A stretch of DNA of 23,409 nt. It comes from a virus. Position numbers and translations under genes: made by a program. This document shows positions 14,396 to 22,909 of the stretch, piece after piece. The notes beneath the pieces were generated by a model that searched no databases, was not told the DNA's origin, and was given only the letters and a program-made list of their open reading frames with translations. Location: the IMG/VR virus record IMGVR_UViG_3300027580_000023, positions 1-23,409 of that record; one strand, given 5' to 3'. How positions within the stretch are numbered: the first letter of the stretch is position 1; every line of letters begins with the position of its first letter.

Positions 14396-16492
14396 ATGGC
14401 AAGGGTTGATGTACTCGAACTACTTATAGACGTAGTAACAGAGTTATCTGATGTTAGACAGGGAATAACTGAACTCAAATCCCTTGATGAAACGGCGGAT
14501 GCGGCTGATGATAATGTTGTTGATATTCCTGTTGATGTTAATACTGCTAAGGGCAAGGCAAAATTAGCAGAATTAGAGGCACAGAAAGAAGCCCTTGAGA
14601 GTGATATGGAAGAGAGTGTTGCCACGGAATATTCTCCTATGGGGGGGGCTTTTGATGGTACTTCTATCAAGGATAATCTCCTTTCCGAAGCAAGAAGTGA
14701 TACTCGGGACTTTGAATTTATTGACATAGTAACAGAGTTATCTGATGTCAAACAGGGTATAGCCGAACTCAAAGCCCTTGATGAAAGTGTAGATAGGGTT
14801 GATGATAGAATTGTTGATATTCCTGTTGATGTTGATAGTTCTAAGGCAGAAGCAAATTTAGCAAGGTTAGAGGCACAAAAAGAAGCCCTTGAGAGTGATA
14901 TGGAAGAGAGTGTTGCCACGGAACATTCTCCTATGGGGAGGGCTTTTGGTGGCGGTGGAACATCAGGAACAAATGTTGACCCCCTAACAAGAAAACTTGG
15001 TAAGGATTTTGGGTCTGACTTTGATGGTACTTCTATCAAGGATAATCTTCTTTCCGAAGCAAGAAGTGATATTCGGGACTTTGAATTAGAAGAAGGTATT
15101 GACCTTGAAAATCTTGGAAGTGAAATTTCAAGAAAAATAGGAAGGTTTGATAGGGCAAGAGATGAAGGTAGTGCTTCTGGTAGACTTACAAGACTTGCGA
15201 GAAAATTTGACGATACGATAGGTGACGTTAACCTTCGTATGTCACAGTTCCATGACCTTCTTGCAGACCTACTTCCCGTGATATTTGTTCTAATTGGTGC
15301 GATTGCGCCTGTAATCACGGGCATGATTGCCCTTGGTGCGGCGGCTGTTGCGGCGGCAGGCGCACTCGGCGCGATGGTAGGACTTGGTGCATTTGGAATG
15401 GGGCGTGACCAAGCGGGTGGTACAGAGGGTTCCTTCCAAGCGTTTAGACAAGAGTTACAGGATGTTGGTGAGGAGGTTCTTACCACACTTGAACCCCTTG
15501 CAGACAAGTTTGCACCCCTCATGCGTGATGCCCTTGACGGCGTTCTACGTCTGGTAGAACGCATTACTGACGCCGGAAGGGGACTACTACAACTTAGAGA
15601 CGATGCACAGGCGTTTGGACAGTTTATATCAAACGCATTAGTCTCACTCGTCCGTATCGGAAGTGAGATGGTTGAGGCGTTTTCACCAGTCTTTTCGATG
15701 ATTGCAGACTTTTTCCGTGAGAGTAGTTTCCTACGTGACTTTACAGGCGACCTTGCAGACATACTTCCACAGTTGGTTATTGCGGCACGTGGGTTTATGA
15801 CGGTTCTTGGTGGAATTGTTGACATTGGTAAGGGATTCCTTGACGTTGTTGCGATAATATCTGTATTTCTTGGGTTAATTAATTGGGCGTTAACACCACT
15901 TAAATGGTTCCTTGGACTGTTTATAGATGTTGATAGGGCAGTTGGTTTTCTAATTGCCTCAATGTTGGTCTTTATAACAGTCCTTGCACTTGCCGCCAAG
16001 GTTACGAGTATATATCTTACACTCAAGAGTGCTGAGATTACTACTCTTAATGTTCTTGCGAGTAGTGTCTATGGATATATCGCAAGTCTGTATGGTGCTA
16101 TACAGGCAAAACTTGCCGCCATACCCGCAGTTAGTTCCTTAACCGCGTCACTCGGCGCACTTTTAGTAACTGTCACACTCTTGACAGGTGGACTCATACT
16201 CCTTGCAGGTGGTCTAAGCATACTTGCGTCTAAGTTCTCTGTCTTCTCCGGTGATGTTGCTAATGCACGCGGGGAGCTTGAAAGGTTTGCTGACGCCGAA
16301 AATCGTATAGGTGGCGGTGGGCTTGGTGGTACTGGTTCCATTGGATTCGGTGGACAGGACTCTGCCTCTGGTGGAAACTACTACGAAACGAATGTCAATA
16401 TTAGTGGCGGTGACGAGAACACCATGCGCCGCGAGACGAGGAAGATATTCAACAGACAACAGTGGAGTAGTTCTAAGGAGGCAGGTCAGTAA
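14396..16492 (+). CDS. Tape measure protein
   Basis: This 698-aa protein sits after the chaperone and before the hub genes. It has the expected hydrophobic blocks: residues about 291-336 (Ala/Gly-rich, AIAPVITGMIALGAAAVAAA), 460-543 (several spans, including FLIASMLVFITVLALAA) and 582-615 (LLVTVTLLTGGLILLAGGL). The N-terminal 230 residues are hydrophilic and helical and contain a tandem duplication (residues about 11-108 and 109-230). The protein sets tail length, occupies the tube and is probably ejected into the cell membrane with the DNA. The length is modest, suggesting a tail of roughly 100 nm by the usual 0.15 nm per residue. The N-terminal part is visibly richer in A/T and in GAT and TTA codons than its neighbours. 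Confidence 0.9.
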   Translation: MARVDVLELLIDVVTELSDVRQGITELKSLDETADAADDNVVDIPVDVNTAKGKAKLAELEAQKEALESDMEESVATEYSPMGGAFDGTSIKDNLLSEARSDTRDFEFIDIVTELSDVKQGIAELKALDESVDRVDDRIVDIPVDVDSSKAEANLARLEAQKEALESDMEESVATEHSPMGRAFGGGGTSGTNVDPLTRKLGKDFGSDFDGTSIKDNLLSEARSDIRDFELEEGIDLENLGSEISRKIGRFDRARDEGSASGRLTRLARKFDDTIGDVNLRMSQFHDLLADLLPVIFVLIGAIAPVITGMIALGAAAVAAAGALGAMVGLGAFGMGRDQAGGTEGSFQAFRQELQDVGEEVLTTLEPLADKFAPLMRDALDGVLRLVERITDAGRGLLQLRDDAQAFGQFISNALVSLVRIGSEMVEAFSPVFSMIADFFRESSFLRDFTGDLADILPQLVIAARGFMTVLGGIVDIGKGFLDVVAIISVFLGLINWALTPLKWFLGLFIDVDRAVGFLIASMLVFITVLALAAKVTSIYLTLKSAEITTLNVLASSVYGYIASLYGAIQAKLAAIPAVSSLTASLGALLVTVTLLTGGLILLAGGLSILASKFSVFSGDVANARGELERFADAENRIGGGGLGGTGSIGFGGQDSASGGNYYETNVNISGGDENTMRRETRKIFNRQQWSSSKEAGQ
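14426..15087 (+). repeat. Tandem duplication inside the tape measure gene
   Basis: Copy 1 spans 14426-14719 and copy 2 spans 14720-15087. Both start AT(A/T)GAC(G/A)TAGTAACAGAG and end CGGGACTTTGAATT. They share long identical blocks such as GAGAGTGATATGGAAGAGAG. Copy 2 holds 74 extra bases (about 25 codons) between GCTTTTG and TTTGATGGT that copy 1 lacks, consistent with a deletion across the short repeat TTTGATGG/TTTGGTGG. The frame is kept throughout. Copy 1 also has a run of eight G (14641-14648). Confidence 0.9.
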
Positions 16493-17097
16493 TGGTTGTA
16501 GGTGTTGACGTTAAGATTGACCTTGTTTCACAAGACAGCAATAGACCTGTCTTCCTGATGGAGGCAACTGACCAGAATGGAAACCGTATTGATGCTAACA
16601 AGGCACAAAACAGTTCTTCTGAATTAAAAGGTGGTGAAATTAAGTACGAGAATGATGTCAGTGCAGGGAACACAACCTCGTCAAGCTCAATTGCCTACTT
16701 TGCACCCACAATTACACCTGAAATAAGTTACGAAAACGCTGGCAACGTTGACGTTGTTACAGACAACTGTGGACGGACAGAAACCCGCAAAAACGGTAAC
16801 AAGAATTGGGACATAACTGTCAAGAGTAGTTATGGATTCCGTTCTGAGATTAAGAGGCTGATGGCGTTTGAGGGACTTGAGAAACGCCCGCGTGTCACAA
16901 CAGACCTTTTCCGTGGGACAATAGAGATTCAGGATATAAGTATTACACAGTCTACAAACGCAAACCTTGCACAGTTAAACACACTACCAACACAGTTTGA
17001 GTTAGGCGATGATTCACCGTTTGTTGGTTCAGACGAGACTGTTCGTATATACGATTATCAGATACAACTAAAACAATCTACCTCGGAGGGTCAGTAA
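16492..17097 (+). CDS. Tail protein of unknown role downstream of the tape measure
   Basis: I do not recognise this 201-aa protein. It starts inside the tape measure stop (TAATG) and ends two bases before the hub gene. The sequence is a mix of beta strands and turns: an N-terminal strand (GVDVKIDLVSQD), a Ser/Asn-rich middle, and later RGTIEIQDISITQS and ETVRIYDYQIQLKQS, with no membrane segment or catalytic motif. In contractile tails this position usually belongs to a tube-baseplate adaptor (LysM-type gp53, or a gp48/gp54-like tube initiator), so a role at the tube-hub junction is likely but unproven. Confidence 0.6.
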   Translation: MVVGVDVKIDLVSQDSNRPVFLMEATDQNGNRIDANKAQNSSSELKGGEIKYENDVSAGNTTSSSSIAYFAPTITPEISYENAGNVDVVTDNCGRTETRKNGNKNWDITVKSSYGFRSEIKRLMAFEGLEKRPRVTTDLFRGTIEIQDISITQSTNANLAQLNTLPTQFELGDDSPFVGSDETVRIYDYQIQLKQSTSEGQ

Positions 17098-17099
17098 TC

Positions 17100-18602
17100 A
17101 TGTCCGCAGTACCCGAAACAATTGAGGACGGTGCAGAACCTTCATCGACAGAGGCAACCTTTGATGAATCGGCAGAGGATGCTTGGTCTTGTGAAAGTCC
17201 TAAGAAGAAGGTTCGTGTTCGCGTAAGCGAGGACGGTGAACTTGTAGAGATACCTACTGTCGAGGTAGAGACAAAGGTTAGCAAGGGTTTGACCGACCGA
17301 GATACCCTTACACGGGTTATATTTCCTATACGTTGGCAGGGATATAACGTTGCCACTATTATAGACCCTTGGGTTGGGAGACACAGAGATACTGTCGATG
17401 GAAACTTTGACATTGCCACGGTAGAATGGCGTGATGAACGCACAAACGAATGGTATCCCGTTCAAACGGGTTGGATACGTGGCGTTGGCGGCGCACCAAA
17501 AACCGGAACTGCTAAGTTTGTCATACAGGGATTTGAAACGTTTCTCGATAAGATTCGTGTCAGTAAGGGATTTGGTACGGGGGGCATAACCGGACGTAGT
17601 GGTGTCCCTTCATATGATGATATTCTTTCGTTTGTTGAACAGAAACTCAACAATACAAACATTAACAAGAAGGGTCAACAGATAACTGCGGAATTGGTTG
17701 ACAACAACTTTGACGGAATACAAGAAAACTACAACGAGGGTGGAATTTTAACAGGAACCGGAAAGTTCTATAATTCGATAACAAGAAATTCTATCGCCAC
17801 AAAGAAGTTCAATTCTAACGAACACAGTCTAAAGGACGTACTTGATTTTTATACTGAGAGACTTGACCAAGAGTGGTACTTTGACAACGTTGGAAATCTT
17901 CTTGTTGTGGATAATCCTGACAACAGTCGACGGAATATTTATCAGGATAGAGTATATCCCCTTGACGACCCACCAGAGGCGGTTAGGGTGGTTAATGTTT
18001 TAGAGAACGATGCACTTGTTGAGATAAGCCCCGTTAACACGATTTGGGTTGAGGGTGACACTGCTTCGTCTGTCGGACAAGCAACAGATATGTTGCTTGC
18101 ACCAATAGCATACTATGCACCACTTATAGATGGAGATGGCGCAGAGGAAGTTGCCGCAAGAAATAATAGAAGACAGACAGCAAATTATCCACTTGCTGTT
18201 GCATGGTATCCACCTCTAATGCCAAACGAACCTACTGAGGAAGACCTTCTTGCTAAACAACCTTCTGAAAGACAGGGTGGTATAGGACAAAACTATTCGA
18301 CTGATGCGTCAGACCCAAGAAAGGCAGAGGACACTGCACGTAAGAGACTCAAAGAGGAGATAGTTACCATTGGTGAGGGGGATATGATGGTTAAGGGTAT
18401 GCCACGTATCAGACCAAACGATAAGGTTCTCGCATACCCTGTAAGGTGTAACAGTGCGGTTTCACAGGATGTAAAGCCATACAACGTCGAGTCGATTACA
18501 CACCGTCAGAAACATGGTAAAATGTACAAGACTGAGATAGACTGCACTGTCTATGTTGAGGAAGACCTTATCAGAACAGCAAGTACACTATACGAGGTAT
18601 AA
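17100..18602 (+). CDS. Baseplate hub protein (gp27/gpD-like)
   Basis: This 500-aa protein matches tail hub proteins in its layout. Residues about 110-160 contain WRDERTNEWYPVQTGWIRGVGG and AKFVIQGFETFL, the first hub beta domain. At 247-273 the stretch DVLDFYTERLDQEWYFDNVG leads into NLLVVD, the 'L-x-x-x-x-x-x-D-x-W-x-x-D-x-x-G-x-L-x-V-x-D' signature. Near 409, AEDTARKRLKEE begins the closing helix and beta barrel, ending with YNVESITHRQKHGKMYKTEID. A trimer would connect the sixfold tube to the threefold spike encoded next. The N-terminal 45 residues are acidic and probably flexible. Codons with A/T at the third position increase around 17760-18360. Confidence 0.85.
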   Translation: MSAVPETIEDGAEPSSTEATFDESAEDAWSCESPKKKVRVRVSEDGELVEIPTVEVETKVSKGLTDRDTLTRVIFPIRWQGYNVATIIDPWVGRHRDTVDGNFDIATVEWRDERTNEWYPVQTGWIRGVGGAPKTGTAKFVIQGFETFLDKIRVSKGFGTGGITGRSGVPSYDDILSFVEQKLNNTNINKKGQQITAELVDNNFDGIQENYNEGGILTGTGKFYNSITRNSIATKKFNSNEHSLKDVLDFYTERLDQEWYFDNVGNLLVVDNPDNSRRNIYQDRVYPLDDPPEAVRVVNVLENDALVEISPVNTIWVEGDTASSVGQATDMLLAPIAYYAPLIDGDGAEEVAARNNRRQTANYPLAVAWYPPLMPNEPTEEDLLAKQPSERQGGIGQNYSTDASDPRKAEDTARKRLKEEIVTIGEGDMMVKGMPRIRPNDKVLAYPVRCNSAVSQDVKPYNVESITHRQKHGKMYKTEIDCTVYVEEDLIRTASTLYEV

Positions 18603-19679
18603 ATGACAAGTAGTTGGACACACGCCCGTAAGGAATCAAGTACCACCGTCGAGGAAGCAAAGTTTGATGTCGGCGTCGTTGAAAAAACCTCAGAGAATAC
18701 CGAAGACATTGCCAATCCACATCTTATCAAGGTTTCTGTTCGTGGTGAAGACAGTGTGGAGTGGATGCCTGTAACAATTGGAACGGTGGGAGATGTTCAG
18801 TTACCACCGGAAGGAAGTATTGTTATCGTTGGGTATCTCAAGTCTGATAGACCGTTCGCATTGCCTATATATGCAGGCGACCAAGGTGTTAGGCGGTTTG
18901 ATTTGGGTGAAAGGATTGTTGGACACCCTGAGACAGACGCCTACTACAAGATTCGTCCAAACGGCGAAGTAAAGATTGTTGACGCCTTTGATAACCGTTT
19001 CGTGACGAACGAAGACGGTTCCACAATTCTTGAAGACAATACGGGTTCGGTACTTGAGATGGATAACAGTGGTCAGATACTTCTTGAGGATGAACACGGA
19101 AACCGTTACGAGACGACTGACGCTGGTAACATCGTTGTCGAGTCACAGTCGGGTGTAAAACTTGAGGAAAATCCTTCGGGTGAGTTCATACTTACAGACA
19201 ACAGTAACAACACGATAAAGACGCTTGACAACGACAAGATAGAGTTTTCATCTAACTCTGGTGTAACATTCACACTACAAAGTAATGGTACTTGGAGTAT
19301 AAGTGACTCTAATACATCTGTTAGTACAACGACAAACGGAACAATAAGTCTTTCCAATAATAGTGGTTCAGGACTACAACTGTCAGGAGATGGTTCTTTC
19401 CTACTTGAAGATGGTGATGCTTCTACTGTCGAATCTGATATTGATGGAGAAACAAAAGTCACTAAACAAACCGATGGTGGGGAAACTTCTGAGGTAATTC
19501 TTAAGGACAACGGTGATGTTGTTATACACGCTGAGGGTGACTTACTCCTTGGCGATGAAGACAATAACAACACCGAACCAGTTGCCCGGAAGGGAGACAG
19601 TGTACAGGTTTCTGACAATGAAGGTGGAACACTTAACGGTCAGATAACAGAGGGAAGTTCAACGGTGGAATCACAATAA
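18603..19679 (+). CDS. Baseplate spike protein (gp5/gpV-like, OB fold and beta-helix)
   Basis: This 358-aa protein starts directly after the hub stop. Residues about 20-100 suit an OB-fold (HLIKVSVRGEDSVEWMPVTI, then PPEGSIVIVGYLKSD). From residue 115 to 320 there are many short repeats with Gly and Asn at turns (GNRYETTDAGNIVVESQSG, SGQILLEDEHGN), which is how the triple-stranded beta-helix of central spikes looks. The end carries VARKGD, a motif common at the tip of spikes of this family. I see no His-x-His metal site, so an iron-tipped apex as in P2 gpV is not supported. The spike pierces the cell envelope when the sheath contracts; in haloarchaea that means the S-layer. Confidence 0.85.
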   Translation: MTSSWTHARKESSTTVEEAKFDVGVVEKTSENTEDIANPHLIKVSVRGEDSVEWMPVTIGTVGDVQLPPEGSIVIVGYLKSDRPFALPIYAGDQGVRRFDLGERIVGHPETDAYYKIRPNGEVKIVDAFDNRFVTNEDGSTILEDNTGSVLEMDNSGQILLEDEHGNRYETTDAGNIVVESQSGVKLEENPSGEFILTDNSNNTIKTLDNDKIEFSSNSGVTFTLQSNGTWSISDSNTSVSTTTNGTISLSNNSGSGLQLSGDGSFLLEDGDASTVESDIDGETKVTKQTDGGETSEVILKDNGDVVIHAEGDLLLGDEDNNNTEPVARKGDSVQVSDNEGGTLNGQITEGSSTVESQ

Positions 19680-19888
19680 TGCAAGAACCAGAAAAACCCG
19701 AATGGGAAAAGGACACGTCGAAGAGTTTTCACAAGATAAACGTCTCGAATAAGACTCCTGAAGGCACGGAGACGAAGGTTGTGTGGGTCATGGTAATTCA
19801 GGATAACAGTTTTGTTGATGGTTGTATTGCCAAGGACATAACCGATGATGTTGAAGATGAATCAGTGATACGTGAGGCAAGGAATTAA
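19679..19888 (+). CDS. 69-aa unknown protein between spike and wedge genes
   Basis: I do not recognise this protein. It starts in the spike stop (TAATG) and ends in the start of the next gene (TAATG), so it is firmly part of the coupled series. It is soluble and mixed in charge, with a central strand (ETKVVWVMVIQD), one Cys, and an acidic end (DDVEDESVIREARN). Possibilities include a PAAR-like cap or a small baseplate assembly factor, but no motif supports either. Confidence 0.7.
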   Translation: MQEPEKPEWEKDTSKSFHKINVSNKTPEGTETKVVWVMVIQDNSFVDGCIAKDITDDVEDESVIREARN

Positions 19889-20229
19889 TGGCTGACGACG
19901 TAATCGACATTGCATTGAACAGTCAAAAAGACATATACCTCGACAACACCAACGACTTTGCCGTAACGAGTGCAGAGGAGTCTGTGTTACAGTCGGTTTA
20001 TATCCATGTTGAGAATGTCCTCGACAACTACCTTGGTGAGACTATTACATCGGACACAATGAACAGTCTCGCCACATCATTGTCTGAGGATATTCAGTCT
20101 CTTGACCCACAGATAACTCGTGTTGACGAGATAAACATATCCACGGATGACAACACCGTAGAGGTAGAGATTGTATATGTCTTTAACAATGAGTTTCAAA
20201 CCGTACAGGTGACAGAAAATGCCAATTGA
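19888..20229 (+). CDS. Baseplate wedge protein (Mu gp46/T4 gp25-like)
   Basis: This 113-aa protein starts ADDVIDIALNSQKDIYLDNTNDFAVT, close to the usual start of the gp46-type wedge family (D-I-A-L-n, then D-l-x-l-d-x-x-x-D-f-a-v-t). A helix (SVLQSVYIHVENVLDNY) and LGETI follow, as in the gp25/gpW group. The C-terminus is beta (VEVEIVYVFNNEFQTV). In Mu, P2 and T4 relatives this small protein forms the core of each wedge and touches the first sheath ring. Its stop lies eleven bases inside the baseplate J gene. The position, right before baseplate J, is the standard one. Confidence 0.8.
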   Translation: MADDVIDIALNSQKDIYLDNTNDFAVTSAEESVLQSVYIHVENVLDNYLGETITSDTMNSLATSLSEDIQSLDPQITRVDEINISTDDNTVEVEIVYVFNNEFQTVQVTENAN

Positions 20230-22189
20230 AGATGGAGACTACGAACAGAGGGATGAAACTGAGATTAACAGTTCCCTTGAGAATGAGGCAAGGAATAGGT
20301 TTGGTGACGACATTGACCTAACTGAGGATAGTGTTTTCTCCACGATAATCGGTTCACTGGCAACCGTCTTGGCAAACAACCAAGAGGAGAGTCTTGACGC
20401 GATATACGACTCTGCATACCTTGATACCGCCACCGGAGAGGACTTGGATAACGTTGTAAGTATCGTCGGTATAAAGAGACGTTCTGCAACACAGGCAACT
20501 GGTGTCCAACGGTTTACCTCGGACTCAGTTCCAAACTCCTCGGAAACCGTTTCCCGTGACACAAGAGTCTCGACGGGTGGTGACAACTCTGTCAAGTTCC
20601 AATCTACTGAATCAGGTAAGATTGAACGAATAGACGACTTTTCTGACAACGATATATCTGAATACAGTGGCGATGAAGGAGACTTCACAACGGAAAACGT
20701 CAGTAACTTCTCTTCAAACACGAATCTAAACGACAACTATATCCTAAAGACGAGTGGGTCAGACAGTTCTATTCGTCGTGCCGACAAACGTGTTCGACAG
20801 GGTAACAGACTCGTCACGGCGTTTGAGATACCCTCTGGTGTCGAGGTAGAAAACCACTTTCTTATAGACGACGCTGACAACTACGTAAGAACGGTTTTAG
20901 ACGAGGGTAGTGGTGAACACCGTATCGAGGTAATAACGTCCTCTACGGTGGGTACAGATGCTTCTAACAGCGTTTCAGTAACGAGTGGAGATGTCTATAA
21001 GAATGAGGTTCGTTTGACGACGCAGAACGAGATTGTCTCTATCCTGTATGACTCTAATGACGACGAGGTTGACAGACTTACGCTTGACGAGGGTGATTCA
21101 CCTACATACGAAATAGGTGGAGTTGGTTTTGGCGTCGGTACAAACGGTTCCTCGAACACAGTACGTTGGGTTGGTGTTGGCACACGCGAAACTGTTGTCA
21201 ACATTGAGGCGGTTAACGGTGGTTCGTCCGGTAACGTTGGTGCAAACTCACTAACAACCTCACCGACACCGCCAAGCGGTTTCGACAGTTGGACAAATCC
21301 GTACCCGTGTGGAGACGACTCGTTTGTCAACACCGAAAACAGGAGTTTCAATGTCGGATTACCGGAAGAGACTGACACACAACTACGTGAACGCACACGC
21401 AGGACTCTGACTGCGGGTGGCACTGCAACCGTCGATGCAATACTTGGAAGTGTCATAAACGACGTTGACGGCGTTCAGTCGGTTACACTTCTCGAAAATG
21501 ACACTGGTTTTCCTGCCGTACCTCCAAACGGTTCTCTACAATTGCCGGAGTATTCGTTTGAACTGGTGGTTCAGGGTGGTGCTGACGACGACATTGCTGA
21601 AGCCGTTTTCGACAGTATGGCAGTCACCTCACGCGATGTTAATGACATACATGGTGTGCCACCAAGTACCGCTAACTCCGGTGGTGACTTTGACAAGGCG
21701 GTTGTTGTCACCAGTGACATAAACGGTGAAGACTATGGAATACGTTACTCGCGTCCCAAACCCGTATTCACCGACATCGAGATTGACCTGATTGTCACCG
21801 ACGAGTATGTTGGAGACGATGAAATTAAAGACCAGATAGTACAGTATATTGGCGGGTTTAACACGAGTGACGTTGAGATACTTGGAACAGACGTTGAGGA
21901 GGACATCTACATAGACAAGATAGAGGATATTGTGGTTGGTGACGAGAATGGTGTACGTGGAGTACCCAAGGAGACTGCTGGTGATTCCGTCAAAGCAATT
22001 ACGATAACAGGATACTACGACGATGGTGGAACACAGACGGTTTCTATAACAACGGACTCCGAAGACCTTGAGAGACTTAGTGTTGACACCGGACAGGTTG
22101 CTGTAACCGACGCCAATGGTGGTAATCTTGACATGAGTAATGTCTCACAGAGTAGTGTAAACATCACCGTTAACACGACACAGGTGTAA
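20219..22189 (+). CDS. Baseplate J (Mu gp47-like) with an inserted lectin-like domain
   Basis: This 656-aa protein starts at ATG 20219 after AGGTGA (20206-20211). Residues 1-125 have the baseplate J opening, including AYLDTATGEDLDNVVSIVGI. Residues about 323-345 resume it (ETVVNIEAVNGGSSGNVGAN), and GLPEETDTQLRERTRRTL near 375-395 is the family's conserved core. Between them, residues about 136-322 look like a concanavalin/LamG-type beta sandwich: FSDNDISEYSGDEGDF, NRLVTAFEIPSG, HRIEVITSST, EVRLTTQNEIVSILYDSND and a closing GGVGFGVGTNG. Baseplate J makes the wedge arms that trigger contraction. The extra domain might bind glycans of the S-layer or decorate the baseplate. This makes the protein longer than the usual 350-400 aa. 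Confidence 0.85.
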   Translation: MPIEDGDYEQRDETEINSSLENEARNRFGDDIDLTEDSVFSTIIGSLATVLANNQEESLDAIYDSAYLDTATGEDLDNVVSIVGIKRRSATQATGVQRFTSDSVPNSSETVSRDTRVSTGGDNSVKFQSTESGKIERIDDFSDNDISEYSGDEGDFTTENVSNFSSNTNLNDNYILKTSGSDSSIRRADKRVRQGNRLVTAFEIPSGVEVENHFLIDDADNYVRTVLDEGSGEHRIEVITSSTVGTDASNSVSVTSGDVYKNEVRLTTQNEIVSILYDSNDDEVDRLTLDEGDSPTYEIGGVGFGVGTNGSSNTVRWVGVGTRETVVNIEAVNGGSSGNVGANSLTTSPTPPSGFDSWTNPYPCGDDSFVNTENRSFNVGLPEETDTQLRERTRRTLTAGGTATVDAILGSVINDVDGVQSVTLLENDTGFPAVPPNGSLQLPEYSFELVVQGGADDDIAEAVFDSMAVTSRDVNDIHGVPPSTANSGGDFDKAVVVTSDINGEDYGIRYSRPKPVFTDIEIDLIVTDEYVGDDEIKDQIVQYIGGFNTSDVEILGTDVEEDIYIDKIEDIVVGDENGVRGVPKETAGDSVKAITITGYYDDGGTQTVSITTDSEDLERLSVDTGQVAVTDANGGNLDMSNVSQSSVNITVNTTQV

Positions 22190-22190
22190 T

Positions 22191-22874
22191 ATGACGGAAG
22201 TAGACCACGACAACCTCAAAACCCTTTTGCGTAATTGGGATAATCTTGCCATATCCGTACACGACTCTGAATCAAACATCAGAGAGTTTATGGAGGTACT
22301 GCTAACGGTTTTAAACGACTACGATGGTGATATGTCTGACGTACTTGAGGCAAGACACATAGACACCGCAACAGGCAAGGAACTTGATAAACTTGGTCAG
22401 ATAGGGGACATACAACGGAAGACGAATGAGAATGACGACAAGTACCGTGCAAGGATAAAGGCGAAACTGGTTTCAGGTAACTCGTCTGCAACCTTCTCCG
22501 ACGTAATAAACTTCACGGGAAGTATTCTGCGTATAAAGACAGACAACATTGGAATTGACAATCAGTACAGTGAAGACCCTGTTGCCGTGGTCATTGGTCT
22601 TAACGAGGACGCATTTGACGATACTGAACTGACGGAGATAGAGTTTCTTGAGATACTGAATACCCTTGTACCCGCCGGACACACAACCATAATCGACATA
22701 ACGGAAGCGAGTTTCGTGGTCAAGGCGACAGCAAACAAGTCTGGTGACGACGAAGTTACTGCACAGGAACTTCGTGACGATGGTTATGGTGGTTTGTCGG
22801 CAAACCTCTATGATGGCGACGACACAAACGACGTAAAGGGCGGTCGAATTACAGGAAAGATATACCCAAACTAA
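22191..22874 (+). CDS. Baseplate wedge/tail-pin protein (gp48/gpI-like)
   Basis: This 227-aa protein follows baseplate J with a one-base gap. The segment IDTATGKELDKLGQIGDIQRK (57-77), continuing with DDKYRARIKAKLVSGNSSA (82-100), is the common signature of gpI- and gp48-type wedge proteins: 'D-T-A-x-G-x-x-L-D-x-x-G-x-i-x-x-x-x-R', then 'D-x-x-Y-R-x-r-I'. After a beta region (about 115-170, with PVAVVIGLNED) comes an extra C-terminal part (175-227) ending GGRITGKIYPN. It links wedges to the fibre network encoded next. Confidence 0.85.
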   Translation: MTEVDHDNLKTLLRNWDNLAISVHDSESNIREFMEVLLTVLNDYDGDMSDVLEARHIDTATGKELDKLGQIGDIQRKTNENDDKYRARIKAKLVSGNSSATFSDVINFTGSILRIKTDNIGIDNQYSEDPVAVVIGLNEDAFDDTELTEIEFLEILNTLVPAGHTTIIDITEASFVVKATANKSGDDEVTAQELRDDGYGGLSANLYDGDDTNDVKGGRITGKIYPN

Positions 22875-22909
22875 AATGATAGTAACACAATACACAGGAG
22901 AGATATAAG

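Noticed and set aside
14302-16026. A 574-codon open frame on the minus strand opposite the tape measure gene
   Set aside because: Its product is Ser/Ala/Arg-rich without domain pattern, has no ribosome site or promoter, and lies opposite a well-supported gene with typical tape measure features. It arises from the reverse complement of GAT/GAC/GCC-rich codons.
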